From the NCBI RefSeq assembly GCF_900116445.1, contig NZ_FPBH01000007.1, forward strand, positions 62,001 through 126,000: 64,000 nucleotides of DNA, read 5' to 3'. The notes under the pieces were generated by a model. It saw nothing but the letters and a program-made list of their open reading frames with translations, did no database searches and was not told the DNA's origin. This DNA is from Paraburkholderia aspalathi (GTDB lineage Bacteria; Pseudomonadota; Gammaproteobacteria; Burkholderiales; Burkholderiaceae). How positions within the stretch are numbered: position 1 is the first letter of the stretch; each line of letters starts with the position of its first letter. Shown here piece after piece: positions 7,152-16,460 of the stretch. A program made the position numbers and the translations under genes.

Positions 7152-8612
7152 ATGCCGACGCTAGTCCTAAAAGACCCCTCTCTCCTAAAAACAAAAGCCT
7201 ACATCTCAGGCGAATGGCAATCCGCCGACGACGCCACGACGTTCGAAGTAAAAAACCCCGCCACAGGCGAAACAATCGCCACAGTGCCCCGCATGGGCAC
7301 AACCGAAACCCGCCGTGCAATCGACACGGCCAACGCCGCCTGGCCAGCATGGCGAGCCACCACCGCCAAACAACGCGCCACGATCCTGCGTAAATGGCAT
7401 GACCTCATGCTGGAAAACGCCGACGATCTGGCAACGATCCTCACCACCGAACAAGGCAAACCCCTCGCCGAAGCCAAAGGCGAAATCCTCTACGCCGCCT
7501 CGTTCCTGGAATGGTTCGCCGAAGAAGGCAAACGCGTCAACGGCGACACCATCCCCACGCCGGCAAACGATAAACGCATCGTCGTGACGAAAGAACCGAT
7601 CGGTGTCTGCGCAGCCATCACGCCGTGGAATTTCCCGGCAGCCATGATCACGCGTAAGGTAGGCCCGGCGCTCGCCGCCGGCTGCCCGATCATCGTCAAA
7701 CCGGCCGAAGCCACGCCGCTCTCCGCCCTCGCCCTAGCCGTGCTGGCCGAACGCGCCGGTGTGCCGCGCGGTGTGTTCAACGTCGTCACCGGCGAGCCGA
7801 AAGCCATCGGCGCGGAAATGACCGGCAATCCGATCGTGCGCAAATTGTCGTTCACCGGTTCGACGCCGGTCGGCCGTCTGCTGATGGCGCAGTGCGCGCC
7901 GACGGTCAAGAAAGTGTCGCTCGAACTCGGCGGCAATGCACCGTTCATCGTCTTTGAAGACGCGGATTTGGATGCGGCTGTCGCAGGCGCCATCGCGTCG
8001 AAATATCGTAATAGCGGACAGACCTGCGTCTGCACGAATCGCTTCTACGTGCACGATAAGGTCTACGACGCATTCGCCGAAAAACTGCGCGTTGCCGTCG
8101 AACAACTCAAGGTCGGCCGCGGCACCGAAGACGGCGTCACGCAAGGTCCGCTGATCAACGAAGCCGCCGTGCTCAAGGTCGAATCGCATATCGAAGACGC
8201 CCTCGCCAAAGGCGCACGCATCGTCACCGGCGGCAAGCGCCATGCGCTCGGTCATGGTTTCTTCGAGCCGACCGTGCTCGCGGATGTCACGCCGGCCATG
8301 AAGGTCGCTCGCGACGAAACCTTCGGCCCGCTCGCGCCGCTGTTCCGCTTCTCATCGGATGAAGAAGTGATCCGCCTCGCCAACGATACGGAATTCGGCC
8401 TCGCGTCGTACTTCTATAGTCGCGATATCGGCCGCGTCTGGCGTGTCGCTGAAGCGCTCGAATACGGCATGGTGGGTATCAACACCGGTCTGATTTCGAA
8501 CGAAGTCGCGCCGTTCGGTGGCGTAAAGCAATCCGGTCTCGGCCGCGAAGGCTCGCACTATGGTATCGACGACTACGTCGTCATCAAGTACATGTGTGTC
8601 GGCGGTATCTAA
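7152..8612 (+). CDS. gabD: Succinate-semialdehyde dehydrogenase, probably NADP+-dependent
   Basis: This 486-residue aldehyde dehydrogenase oxidises succinate semialdehyde to succinate, completing GABA degradation begun by GabT. Visible are the cofactor-side ITPWNFPAAMITRKV, FTGSTPVGRLLM, the glutamate in SLELGGNAPFIVF, catalytic Cys292 in NSGQTCVCTNR, and the C-terminal PFGGVKQSGLGREGS. The first ~120 codons are unusually rich in A- and C-ending codons (26 of the first 33), the mirror image of the gabT 3' end; the rest is normal. No good Shine-Dalgarno sequence is seen and the inverted repeats lie just upstream, so read-through from gabT is uncertain. Confidence 0.93.
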   Translation: MPTLVLKDPSLLKTKAYISGEWQSADDATTFEVKNPATGETIATVPRMGTTETRRAIDTANAAWPAWRATTAKQRATILRKWHDLMLENADDLATILTTEQGKPLAEAKGEILYAASFLEWFAEEGKRVNGDTIPTPANDKRIVVTKEPIGVCAAITPWNFPAAMITRKVGPALAAGCPIIVKPAEATPLSALALAVLAERAGVPRGVFNVVTGEPKAIGAEMTGNPIVRKLSFTGSTPVGRLLMAQCAPTVKKVSLELGGNAPFIVFEDADLDAAVAGAIASKYRNSGQTCVCTNRFYVHDKVYDAFAEKLRVAVEQLKVGRGTEDGVTQGPLINEAAVLKVESHIEDALAKGARIVTGGKRHALGHGFFEPTVLADVTPAMKVARDETFGPLAPLFRFSSDEEVIRLANDTEFGLASYFYSRDIGRVWRVAEALEYGMVGINTGLISNEVAPFGGVKQSGLGREGSHYGIDDYVVIKYMCVGGI

Positions 8613-8619
8613 AGCAACG

Positions 8620-8653
8620 AAGGCCACGTCGGATTATCTGACGTGGCCTTTTT
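8620..8653 (+). terminator. Rho-independent terminator after gabD
   Basis: A perfect 11-bp stem AAGGCCACGTC (8620-8630) / GACGTGGCCTT (8640-8650) has a 9-base loop and is followed by TTT. It lies between the convergent gabD and porin genes. Confidence 0.85.
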
Positions 8654-8659
8654 AATCGC

Positions 8660-9796
8660 TCAGAACGAATGGCGAATGCCGGCCATCACGCCGAGTTGAC
8701 CGATACCCGGCGCCGGCGTCGTGCCTCCGCCGCCCTGGCTCACCGTATAAGCGGCATGCGGGCTATTGAACAGATACGCACCCTGCAGGTAAACCGCGGA
8801 ACGCTTCGACAACAGATACGTGGTGCGTAGCGCGGCGATAGTGCCCCGAGTATCGTCTGCGCGATTGATGATGCGGTACACGCCGCCATCGAGAATGAAG
8901 GCAGGCGTCACGTTATACGCTGCCGTGACGTAGTACAGATTCGAGCGCACATCCGGCAACGCCGGGGACACCGTCTCGACGTGACGGCCAAGCCAACCCG
9001 CCCCGAGTTTTACTGGCCCGATGTGTCCGTAGCCGTTCAATTGCATTCGCACGTCCTTGTCGCCGGATTGTGTCAGCGCAAAAGGTGCCGTGCCGTCGTA
9101 CAGATTCGCGGCCGCGCCCGGGCCGCCGCGTTGTTCGTCGTAGGCGCCCGCCACGCCGTAGCCGTTCATGTCATAACGCAGCATCGTCGACCATTCGCGG
9201 CAACTCTGCGAACTGCCCGGGATCGACCCCACACAGGTGCCCTGCCCCGGCGAATTGCCAGTACCCGCCGAATCGCGGCCGAACGAATAGGTCGCACCGA
9301 ACGTAAAGCCCGAGAACGTCCCCTTATACGCAATCGTGTTGTCGCTGCGCGCACTCGGCATGTACTGATCGAACGATCCCGTACCGCCATAAATGTCAGG
9401 GCCGAGCAGATCGGAATCGAGTATCGCCCAATAGGTCATCGTGTACTGGCGGCCGAAAGTTAACGTACCGTAAGGACTCTCGAGACCCACAAAGGCCTGC
9501 CGCCCAAACATACGGCCACCCTGGTTGAGCGTGCCGGCTTTGGTGTTAAAGCCGCTTTCCAGTACGAAGACCGCGGACAACCCGCCACCCAATCCCTCCT
9601 TGCCGCGAATCCCCCAGCGCGACGGAAATTCGCCCGTGATGCCCGGCATCCGTACAACGCTATCGCCCGCAGCGTTCGCATGCGTCACGAATTCGATGCC
9701 GGTGTCGATGATCCCGTACAACGTCACGCTGCTCTGTGCGAACGACGAAGCGCTGATACCGAGCAACATACTGCCCAAAGCGAGTTTGTATTTCAT
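8660..9796 (-). CDS. Outer-membrane porin (Burkholderia type, OmpC/Porin_4 family)
   Basis: This 378-residue protein has a signal peptide (MKYKLALGSMLLGISASSFA, cut before QSSVTLYG). The mature start SSVTLYGIIDTG and the terminal ...RHSF with C-terminal Phe are hallmarks of Burkholderia trimeric porins. FGRQAFVGLESPYGTLTFGR near residue 95 is the conserved strand-turn block. The start at 9796 is set by the signal peptide and an upstream AGGAGACTCGGAG. It lies 210 bases downstream of the aromatic-acid transporter on the same strand, with an AGGAGAC leader like the three genes upstream. It may therefore let aromatic acids cross the outer membrane; this is inference. Confidence 0.88.
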   Translation of the reverse strand: MKYKLALGSMLLGISASSFAQSSVTLYGIIDTGIEFVTHANAAGDSVVRMPGITGEFPSRWGIRGKEGLGGGLSAVFVLESGFNTKAGTLNQGGRMFGRQAFVGLESPYGTLTFGRQYTMTYWAILDSDLLGPDIYGGTGSFDQYMPSARSDNTIAYKGTFSGFTFGATYSFGRDSAGTGNSPGQGTCVGSIPGSSQSCREWSTMLRYDMNGYGVAGAYDEQRGGPGAAANLYDGTAPFALTQSGDKDVRMQLNGYGHIGPVKLGAGWLGRHVETVSPALPDVRSNLYYVTAAYNVTPAFILDGGVYRIINRADDTRGTIAALRTTYLLSKRSAVYLQGAYLFNSPHAAYTVSQGGGGTTPAPGIGQLGVMAGIRHSF

Positions 9797-10006
9797 TTTC
9801 TCCGAGTCTCCTGGACCAGTGCTTTGTGTGAACGCACACCAATCCGTATGCGGTCCGCACGCAGCGTTTTTATGTAGCGATACTAATGACAGACGTGACA
9901 ATACCGACCGCTATGCAAGCCGTCCGATACGCCAAAGATTGACTGCTTCAGATAGCGGCGATCCGCGTGCCACACCGGATCGCCGCGATTCAGGACATTG
10001 CGTCCC

Positions 10007-11425
10007 TCAACCGCCCGGCTTCGGAATATGGCGTTTGACCACCATCAGCGCGACCATCACGATCACCATCGCGATTCCGAGCATCCACAGGTATGACGAC
10101 GCGCCGCCAGCCGTAATCACCACCGCACCCGCAAACGCGCTGGCAATCGCGCCGAGCCGGCCGAACGCGAGCGCCGATGCGGTACCGGTTGCGCGCACAC
10201 GGGTCGGATAGACATAAGCGCACAACGCAAACATCGTCGACTGCACCGCGTTGACAAACAGGCCGTGCACGCCAAGACCGAAAATCAGCAAACCGGTGTG
10301 GTCGGAGATGTTCACACCAAGCAACAGCAGCGCGCTCGCCGCGCCCCCCGCGCTGCAGAGAATCAACGGCCAGCGCGAACCGGTACGGGCGATCACCACC
10401 GCGCACAACAGCGCGCCGACCACACCGCCGAGGTTGTACGCGGTGAGTCCCGACCCCGCTACCGACACCGACAGACCCTGCGTGCTCAGCATCGTGGGCA
10501 GCCAGCTGAAGGCGCTATAGACGGCCAGCAGGCATAGGCAGAACGCGCACCAGATCGCCACCGTATCAAGCGCCAGGCCCTCGCGGAACAACGCGGTAAA
10601 GCCCGTGTGTTTTTCAACAGCCTGTTCGCGCGAGTCGGTAAACACGCAACCGCTGGCCACCGGACGCGACATCCGGCCAAGCAGGCGTTTGAGTTCCGGC
10701 CAGCGCTGCGGCTGCCGGGCGAGAAAGCGCGGCGATTCGGGCAATGTGAAGAACAGCAACACGCTGAGCGCGAGAGGCAGCACACCTCCGATCATGAACA
10801 AGCCGCGCCATCCGTACGTCGGCAGAATTTCATGCGCGAACAATCCCGCCACCATGCCGCCGAGCGGCACGCAGACGATCGTCGCGGTGACCGCCAAGGT
10901 GCGGCGGCGAGCCGGCGTGAACTCCGCGGTCATGGTCGTCGAGCTCGGCAACGCGCCACCAATGCCGAGGCCGGCGATAAAGCGCAGCACGGCAATCGTC
11001 ACGATGTCGGGCGCAAAGCTGATGCCGCAAGTGGCGGCGCCGAATACCAGCACGCTACCGATCACCGCCCAGCGGCGGCCGAAGCGATCGGCGAGCAGCC
11101 CGGCGCACGCGCTGCCGATGCCCATGCCGATCAAGCCGGCCGCGACCACTGGTGCAAAAGCCGCGCGCGTGACGCCCCACTCCTTGATAAGCACCGGAAT
11201 CGCAAAGCCGATCAACTGACTATCGAAGCCGTCCAGAACGATCGACAAGGCCGCGAGAAACACCACGATCTTCTGCATCGTGGTGTAAGGGCCTTCGTCG
11301 AGCGTGCGGCCGATATCGACGGCATGGCGCCCCTCCTCGACTCCCGCCTGATGGCCGGCAAGTGGCGCATTGGCCTCGCCGGTTGCCGCACTGGCCGAGC
11401 CGGCCGGCGGTACATAACTGGTCAT
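10007..11425 (-). CDS. MFS transporter of the aromatic acid:H+ symporter family
   Basis: This 472-residue permease has about 12 membrane segments. The first helix carries VLDGFDSQLIGFAIP, the acidic DGxD signature of aromatic acid symporters such as PcaK and BenK. The MFS loop motif follows (GLLADRFGRRWAVIG). The ATG at 11425 is preceded by CCAGGAGACAG and gives a 45-residue hydrophilic N-terminus; an upstream in-frame start at 11479 lacks this. The gene follows the aldehyde dehydrogenase by 209 bases on the same strand. Likely substrate is benzoylformate, mandelate or benzoate, inferred from the two enzymes upstream. Confidence 0.82.
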   Translation of the reverse strand: MTSYVPPAGSASAATGEANAPLAGHQAGVEEGRHAVDIGRTLDEGPYTTMQKIVVFLAALSIVLDGFDSQLIGFAIPVLIKEWGVTRAAFAPVVAAGLIGMGIGSACAGLLADRFGRRWAVIGSVLVFGAATCGISFAPDIVTIAVLRFIAGLGIGGALPSSTTMTAEFTPARRRTLAVTATIVCVPLGGMVAGLFAHEILPTYGWRGLFMIGGVLPLALSVLLFFTLPESPRFLARQPQRWPELKRLLGRMSRPVASGCVFTDSREQAVEKHTGFTALFREGLALDTVAIWCAFCLCLLAVYSAFSWLPTMLSTQGLSVSVAGSGLTAYNLGGVVGALLCAVVIARTGSRWPLILCSAGGAASALLLLGVNISDHTGLLIFGLGVHGLFVNAVQSTMFALCAYVYPTRVRATGTASALAFGRLGAIASAFAGAVVITAGGASSYLWMLGIAMVIVMVALMVVKRHIPKPGG

Positions 11426-11634
11426 GAAGCTGTCTCCTGGTTTGGGCGCGCGATCTGAGCGCCGCGCTTTTGAGGTCACGTTTTTTTAGTCAGTATGTGA
11501 GCGAGTGAATGACTTCCAACATTGCCGTTTCGCGCAAAAGCCATGACATGTATGCATGGCTTTCACGACACTGAGTACCGCTGCGAAGAAATTGCGCGCA
11601 GCGATACGCAGCGACTTCAACGGCACTCCACCCT

Positions 11635-13086
11635 TCAGAACGGGTAATGACGCGGCGTGGTCTGCACCGTAATCCAGCGCAGATCCGTAAACTCTGCGAT
11701 CCCCGCCTGCCCACCGAAGCGTCCAAAGCCGCTACCCTTCACGCCGCCGAACGGCATTTGCGCTTCGTCGTGAACGGTCGGCCCGTTGACATGGCAGATG
11801 CCCGATTCGATGCGCCGCGCGACGTTCATCGCGCGCGCGATATCGCGGCTGAACACCGCCGACGAAAGCCCATACTCGTTGTCGTTCGCACAGGCCACGG
11901 CTTCGTCTTCGCCGTTGACTCGCACGATGCCCTTCACAGGTCCGAACGATTCATCGCCATAAATGTGCATGGCGGGCGTGACGTGGTCGAGCAGCGTGGC
12001 GGGCATCAACGTGCTCTCCGCCTTGCCGCCGCAGACGAGCGTGGCGCCTTTGGCCAGGGCATCGTCGATCAGCGCGTTACAGCGTTCCACCGTGCTCATG
12101 TCGACGACCGATCCCAACACGACCGGCCCTTTGCGTGGGTCGCTAAGCGACAGGCCGCGCGCTTTCTGCGCGAGCTTTGCAACGAACTGATCAGCGATCT
12201 TTTCGTCGACGATGATCCGTTCCGTCGACATGCAGATCTGCCCCGAGTTGGCGAACGCGCCGAATGCAGCGGCGTTGACGGCTGCATCGAGATCCGCATC
12301 GTCGAGCACGATCAACGGCGCCTTTCCGCCGAGTTCAAGTACCGACGGCTTCAGATAGCGCGCACACGTCGCCGCGATGATCTTGCCCACATGTGTGGAG
12401 CCGGTGAAATTGACACGCCGGACCTTCGGATGAGCGATCAGTGCCTCGACGACCGCGCTTGCATCGGCCGGAGCGTTGGTGACGAAGTTCACCACGCCCT
12501 TCGGCAAGCCCGCTTCCTGCAGCACTTCGATAATCAGTCCGTGCGTGCCGGGGCAGACTTCCGAACCCTTCAGCACGACTGTATTGCCACATGCGAGCGG
12601 CAACGCGATCGCACGCACGGCGAGGATCACCGGTGCGTTCCACGGCGCGATGCCCAGCACGACGCCGGCCGGCTGGCGCACGCCCATCGCGAGGCTGCCG
12701 GGCACGTCGGACGGGATCAACTCGCCACCGATCTGCGTAGTGAGCGCCGCCGCTTCCATCAATCCGCCGGCGGCGAGATGCACATTGAACCCCGCCCACA
12801 TTGCCGACGCGCCAGTCTCCGCTGCCATCACCGCGGCGAACGCCTCGCTGCGCGCTTCCAGCGCATGCGCGGCCTTCATTAGCAGCGCGCGGCGCTCGCT
12901 CGGCCCCAGCGCGGACCATGCCGGAAACGCCGCTGCCGCGGCATCGGCAGCGGCTACTGCGTCGGCAACCGTCGCCGCGGGAGCACGCGTCGCGACTTCG
13001 CCGTCGAGCGGATTGCGGCGCTCGAAGGTGGCGCCGTTACTCGCTTGCACGGCTGCGCCGTTGATCAGCATCGAAATACTCTGCAT
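11635..13086 (-). CDS. Aromatic aldehyde dehydrogenase (benzaldehyde/vanillin dehydrogenase-like)
   Basis: This 483-residue NAD(P)-dependent dehydrogenase has Asn150 in IAPWNAPV, FTGSTHVGKIIAA, Glu251 in LELGGKAPLIV and catalytic Cys285 in SGQICMSTER. The MWAGFNVHLAAG and QIGGELIPSDVPG blocks resemble vanillin, salicylaldehyde and benzaldehyde dehydrogenases. It begins 54 bases after benzoylformate decarboxylase, so the expected substrate is the benzaldehyde made there, giving benzoate. The ribosome site is GCAGGAGACAGGACG before ATG. mdlD or xylC would be the functional equivalents; I do not assign a symbol because the family includes several specificities. Confidence 0.82.
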   Translation of the reverse strand: MQSISMLINGAAVQASNGATFERRNPLDGEVATRAPAATVADAVAAADAAAAAFPAWSALGPSERRALLMKAAHALEARSEAFAAVMAAETGASAMWAGFNVHLAAGGLMEAAALTTQIGGELIPSDVPGSLAMGVRQPAGVVLGIAPWNAPVILAVRAIALPLACGNTVVLKGSEVCPGTHGLIIEVLQEAGLPKGVVNFVTNAPADASAVVEALIAHPKVRRVNFTGSTHVGKIIAATCARYLKPSVLELGGKAPLIVLDDADLDAAVNAAAFGAFANSGQICMSTERIIVDEKIADQFVAKLAQKARGLSLSDPRKGPVVLGSVVDMSTVERCNALIDDALAKGATLVCGGKAESTLMPATLLDHVTPAMHIYGDESFGPVKGIVRVNGEDEAVACANDNEYGLSSAVFSRDIARAMNVARRIESGICHVNGPTVHDEAQMPFGGVKGSGFGRFGGQAGIAEFTDLRWITVQTTPRHYPF

Positions 13087-13140
13087 CGTCCTGTCTCCTG
13101 CGGAAAGTTTTATGAATGCGGGCGCGGCGCTCGCTTAATG

Positions 13141-14760
13141 TCAAGCCACGACGACTTCGACCAGCATCGGTCCGGGTGACGCCAACGCGTCGCGCAGCAC
13201 GTCATGCAGGCGTTCGGCGTCGGTCACGCGTATGCCCTGGCAACCCATGCCTGCAGCAAGCGCCACGAAGTCGAGCCCCGGCAGATCGGTGCCTTGCACC
13301 GGATCGCTTGGACCGAAACCGAATTCCGGCGCAAAGTCCTGCAACGCGGCATAGCGGAAATTGTTCAGGATCACGAATGTGATCGGCAGTTTCATCTGCA
13401 CGGCGCTATAGATGGCCTGGATCGAATACATGCTGGAGCCGTCGCCGATCAGGCCGATCACGCGCGTGCCGGGCTTCGCCAACGCCACGCCGACAGCAGC
13501 CGGCATGCCATAACCCAGGCCGCCGCTATCCATCGTGTAGAAGGTGCCGCTGCGCGTAAACGGCAGATAGTTCTGCATCACCGGGCGCGAGCTCGGCGCC
13601 TCCTCGACCACGATGTCGTCCGCATGGCGCACCTCGGCGAGGGTCTGCAATGCGAACGCCACCGACATCAACGAAGACGGCTCTGCGCGCGGCGATACGG
13701 TGCGTAGTGCGGGCAACGGGCGCGTCCTCGGCGCGGGCCGTGTCAGTAGATCGGCCACGCCGAGGCGAATATTGCCGACCACCGCCGTGCCGGTTGGCGC
13801 CCAAGCCGCAATGGCCGGATCGTCGATCAACTGACACAGCGTTGCGCCGGCCGGCAGATGTGGGCCGTGACCTTCGACGTGATACGTGAAGGCTGGTGCG
13901 CCGATCACGAAGATCAGATCATGGCCGCCGAGCAACTCGACGATCTTCTCGCGCATGGCCGGCAAGAAACCGGCGAACAGGCGGTGGTCTTCGGGGAACG
14001 CGCAGCGACCTGTCATCGGCGCGACGAACACGCGGGCGTTGTGGCGTTCGGCAAGACGCACGACTTCGTCCCAGCCGCCGGCGCGGTCGACAGCGCCGCC
14101 CACCACGAAAGCCGGCCGTTCACAGGCATCGAGCGACGCGCCAATCTGCGCCAGCACGAACGGCTCAGGCCGCGTCTCAGTACTGACTACGCGTGCCGGC
14201 ACCGGCTCCGCGGCGCGGTCCCAATCGTCGACGGGAATCGACACCAGCACCGGCCCGCGCGGCTCCTGCATCGCCACGTGATAGGCGCGCGCGATCGCCA
14301 GCGGCACGTCTTCGGCGCGGGCCGGTTCGATGCTCCATTTGACGTACGGCTTCGGCAATTCGGTGGCTTGCGTCGACGCGAGGAACGGGTCGAACGGCAG
14401 AATCGAGCGGGCCTGCTGCCCGGCGGTAATCACGATCGGCGTGCGATTGCGGAACGCGGTGAAGATGTTGCCCATCGCATTGCCCACGCCCGCCGCGGAA
14501 TGCAGATTGACGAACGAAGCGTTGCGGGTGGCCTGCGCGTAACCGTCGGCCATGCCGACCACGACGGCTTCCTGCAAACCCAGCACATAACGGAAATCTT
14601 GCGGGAAATCGCGGAACAGCGGCAATTCCGTCGACCCCGGATTGGCGAACACCGAAGTCATGCCGAGGCGCCGCATGAGATCGATGACAGCGTGGCGCAC
14701 GGTGAACGATGCGTGTTGAGAAGATCCCGATGCGTCTGAACGGGGCGCGTTGCTGGTCAT
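13141..14760 (-). CDS. mdlC: Benzoylformate decarboxylase
   Basis: This 539-residue ThDP enzyme decarboxylates benzoylformate to benzaldehyde. Active-site residues of the Pseudomonas putida enzyme (Ser26, Glu47, His70) appear at a constant offset of 17: Ser43 in ANPGSTELP, Glu64 in LQEAVVVG and His87 in LHSAAG. A further histidine sits in PAFTYHVEGHG, matching the second catalytic His region. The ThDP-binding motif GDGSSMYSIQAIYSA...LNN is present near the C-terminus. The N-terminus is ~17 residues longer than in P. putida. The ATG follows CTAGGAGACATGG. No mandelate racemase or dehydrogenase is in the window, so entry may be at benzoylformate itself. Confidence 0.9.
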   Translation of the reverse strand: MTSNAPRSDASGSSQHASFTVRHAVIDLMRRLGMTSVFANPGSTELPLFRDFPQDFRYVLGLQEAVVVGMADGYAQATRNASFVNLHSAAGVGNAMGNIFTAFRNRTPIVITAGQQARSILPFDPFLASTQATELPKPYVKWSIEPARAEDVPLAIARAYHVAMQEPRGPVLVSIPVDDWDRAAEPVPARVVSTETRPEPFVLAQIGASLDACERPAFVVGGAVDRAGGWDEVVRLAERHNARVFVAPMTGRCAFPEDHRLFAGFLPAMREKIVELLGGHDLIFVIGAPAFTYHVEGHGPHLPAGATLCQLIDDPAIAAWAPTGTAVVGNIRLGVADLLTRPAPRTRPLPALRTVSPRAEPSSLMSVAFALQTLAEVRHADDIVVEEAPSSRPVMQNYLPFTRSGTFYTMDSGGLGYGMPAAVGVALAKPGTRVIGLIGDGSSMYSIQAIYSAVQMKLPITFVILNNFRYAALQDFAPEFGFGPSDPVQGTDLPGLDFVALAAGMGCQGIRVTDAERLHDVLRDALASPGPMLVEVVVA

Positions 14761-14829
14761 CCATGTCTCCTAGTGATAAGCGCCGTTTCTTGAAGGCTCA
14801 TTATCGGAAGCTCAAGGTTGATTGAAAAT

Positions 14830-14850
14830 TGCCTTTTTTGAGAAAAGGCA
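14830..14850. promoter_or_regulatory. LysR-type operator between mdlC and its divergent regulator
   Basis: A perfect 8-bp inverted repeat TGCCTTTT (14830-14837) / AAAAGGCA (14843-14850) has a 5-bp spacer and contains a T-N11-A core (T14834, A14846). It sits 13 bases before the LysR start and about 70 bases before the mdlC start. That position suits regulation of both. Confidence 0.6.
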
Positions 14851-14862
14851 TTACTTTTGCGC

Positions 14863-15771
14863 ATGACTTTCAATCTTCAGCAATTGCACGCGTTTGCAAC
14901 CATCGTCGCGAGCGGCAGCCTGGGCCGTGCCGCGGAAGTGCTGCACGTCACGCAGCCCGCGCTGAGCCGCACCATCAAGCGGCTCGAGGATCAGGTCGGC
15001 GCACCGCTGTTCGAACGGCACTCGAAGGGTATGCAGCTTACTGCGATCGGCAGCGCGCTGCTGCCTCACGCCACGCTGCTGCAGCGCGAAGCCGATCACG
15101 CCCGCGAGGAAATCGACGCGATGCGCGGCCTCGCGAAAGGGACGATTCGCGTCGGCGCGGTGGCGAGCATCGCGACGCTCGTGCTGCCGCTCGCGGTAAG
15201 CGGCGTGCTCGCACGCTGGCCGAATCTGCGTGTCGAGATCATGGAGGGGGTATGGGACCGGCTTGCCGACAGTCTGATGAAACACGAGATCGATCTCGCG
15301 CTCAGCATGGCGGTGCCCGACACGGATGAGATTACGGCGATTGCCGATTGCAGATGGGAAGACACGAGCTATGTGGTCGCGGCGCTCGATCATCCGCTGC
15401 GAAACAAAACGGATTTATCGCTTGCCGACACGCTCGATCAGCAGTGGTGCGTGCCGCCGCGCGGGACGGGTCCGTTCGAGCATATGCAGCACGTGTTTGC
15501 CGAGCATGGGCTCGGCATGCCGCAGATTGCCGTCGAGACGCGCTCGATCACGGTGCTGAAAAGCCTGGTGACGCGTGCGGGATTTCTAAGCTGGATGGCG
15601 ACGCCGATGTACGACACCGAAAGCGCGGCTGGCGTGTTCGATACGCTGCCGATTCCGGGTCTCGTCGCGCGCCGTACGTTGACGGCGTTTCGACGCCGTC
15701 AGGGGATTTTGCCGAGTCCGGCAGTGAAGCTGTTGGAGCAACTCAGGCAGTTGACTGCAACTCAGGGGTAA
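14863..15771 (+). CDS. LysR-family regulator, probably of the benzoylformate operon
   Basis: This 302-residue protein has an N-terminal winged HTH (FATIVASGSLGRAAEVLHVTQPALSRTIKRLE, residues about 9-40) followed by a periplasmic-binding-like effector domain from about residue 90. It starts at ATG 14863, six bases inside a possible TTG frame start. It is divergent from mdlC with a 102-bp shared control region holding a perfect palindrome, so it most likely responds to benzoylformate or a related aromatic acid. The effector assignment is inference from context only. Confidence 0.8.
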   Translation: MTFNLQQLHAFATIVASGSLGRAAEVLHVTQPALSRTIKRLEDQVGAPLFERHSKGMQLTAIGSALLPHATLLQREADHAREEIDAMRGLAKGTIRVGAVASIATLVLPLAVSGVLARWPNLRVEIMEGVWDRLADSLMKHEIDLALSMAVPDTDEITAIADCRWEDTSYVVAALDHPLRNKTDLSLADTLDQQWCVPPRGTGPFEHMQHVFAEHGLGMPQIAVETRSITVLKSLVTRAGFLSWMATPMYDTESAAGVFDTLPIPGLVARRTLTAFRRRQGILPSPAVKLLEQLRQLTATQG

Positions 15772-15821
15772 CGGCTCACATGAGGCCACGAGCGCCGACG
15801 GCGTCGTTTAACGCTCAATAG

Positions 15822-15867
15822 CACAGCGGCCCCGCTTTCACTTGAATGTGAAAGCGGGGCCGCTGTG
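15822..15867. terminator. 20-bp perfect hairpin between convergent genes
   Basis: CACAGCGGCCCCGCTTTCAC (15822-15841) pairs with its exact complement at 15848-15867 around the loop TTGAAT. It lies between the LysR gene and the convergent DUF4148 gene. There is no T tract on either strand, but the stem is very strong; a bidirectional terminator is the simplest reading. Confidence 0.65.
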
Positions 15868-15917
15868 TATCGCAGTCAATCAGGCAGGCGCGAGACTACT
15901 GCTCGCGCCACCGCCTA

Positions 15918-16244
15918 TTAATGACCGACGTAGACAACCGGAGCCGAATACGAGCTCGACGTCGTTTCGGTGCGGCTGCCTGCTTGCGACGAGCCGTTCG
16001 TTGCCGTTCCATAACCGCTGGCTTGGGCGACGCCGTTTTGTGCAGCGACGCGGGCTTCAGCAGCCTGAATGTTTGCCGGGTAGTCATCCGCATTCGACAA
16101 AGCCGGGTTGTACCCTGCCTTTTCCAGTTGCACCAGCTCCGCACGCACTTGAGCGCGGGTTACCGGCTGATTGGATTGAGCAAAAGCAGCGAGCGGCGCA
16201 GTAATGAGAGCAGCGATAACAACAGCTTCGATCAGCGATTTCAT
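15918..16244 (-). CDS. Exported DUF4148-family protein
   Basis: This small protein of 108 residues has a signal peptide (MKSLIEAVVIAALITAPLAAFA, cut before QSN). After it comes the DUF4148 core: TRAQVRAELVQLEKAGYNP, then ANIQAAEARVAAQN. The C-terminal third is Ser/Thr/Gly-rich and disordered. A GGAGGTAGTCATC leader fixes the start. DUF4148 proteins are numerous in Burkholderiales and have no established function; location in the periplasm or cell envelope is inferred from the signal peptide. Confidence 0.85.
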   Translation of the reverse strand: MKSLIEAVVIAALITAPLAAFAQSNQPVTRAQVRAELVQLEKAGYNPALSNADDYPANIQAAEARVAAQNGVAQASGYGTATNGSSQAGSRTETTSSSYSAPVVYVGH

Positions 16245-16460
16245 GATGACTACCTCCAGAGATTGTTTTTTGCGGCGCTGCAAACCTGTTTGTTTGCAGC
16301 CAGTGACGACAGTCTAGGAGGCAGCAGATATAGGGTAAACCCCTAATAAACGAATTCACTGTTGCTAGAAACGGCACAATTGCTTGAACACTTGTTGAAA
16401 TAAGGATCGTCAAGCCAGCAAATCGGGCTCCCAATGTTTGAGGTCTCGCGCGCAACGAAC

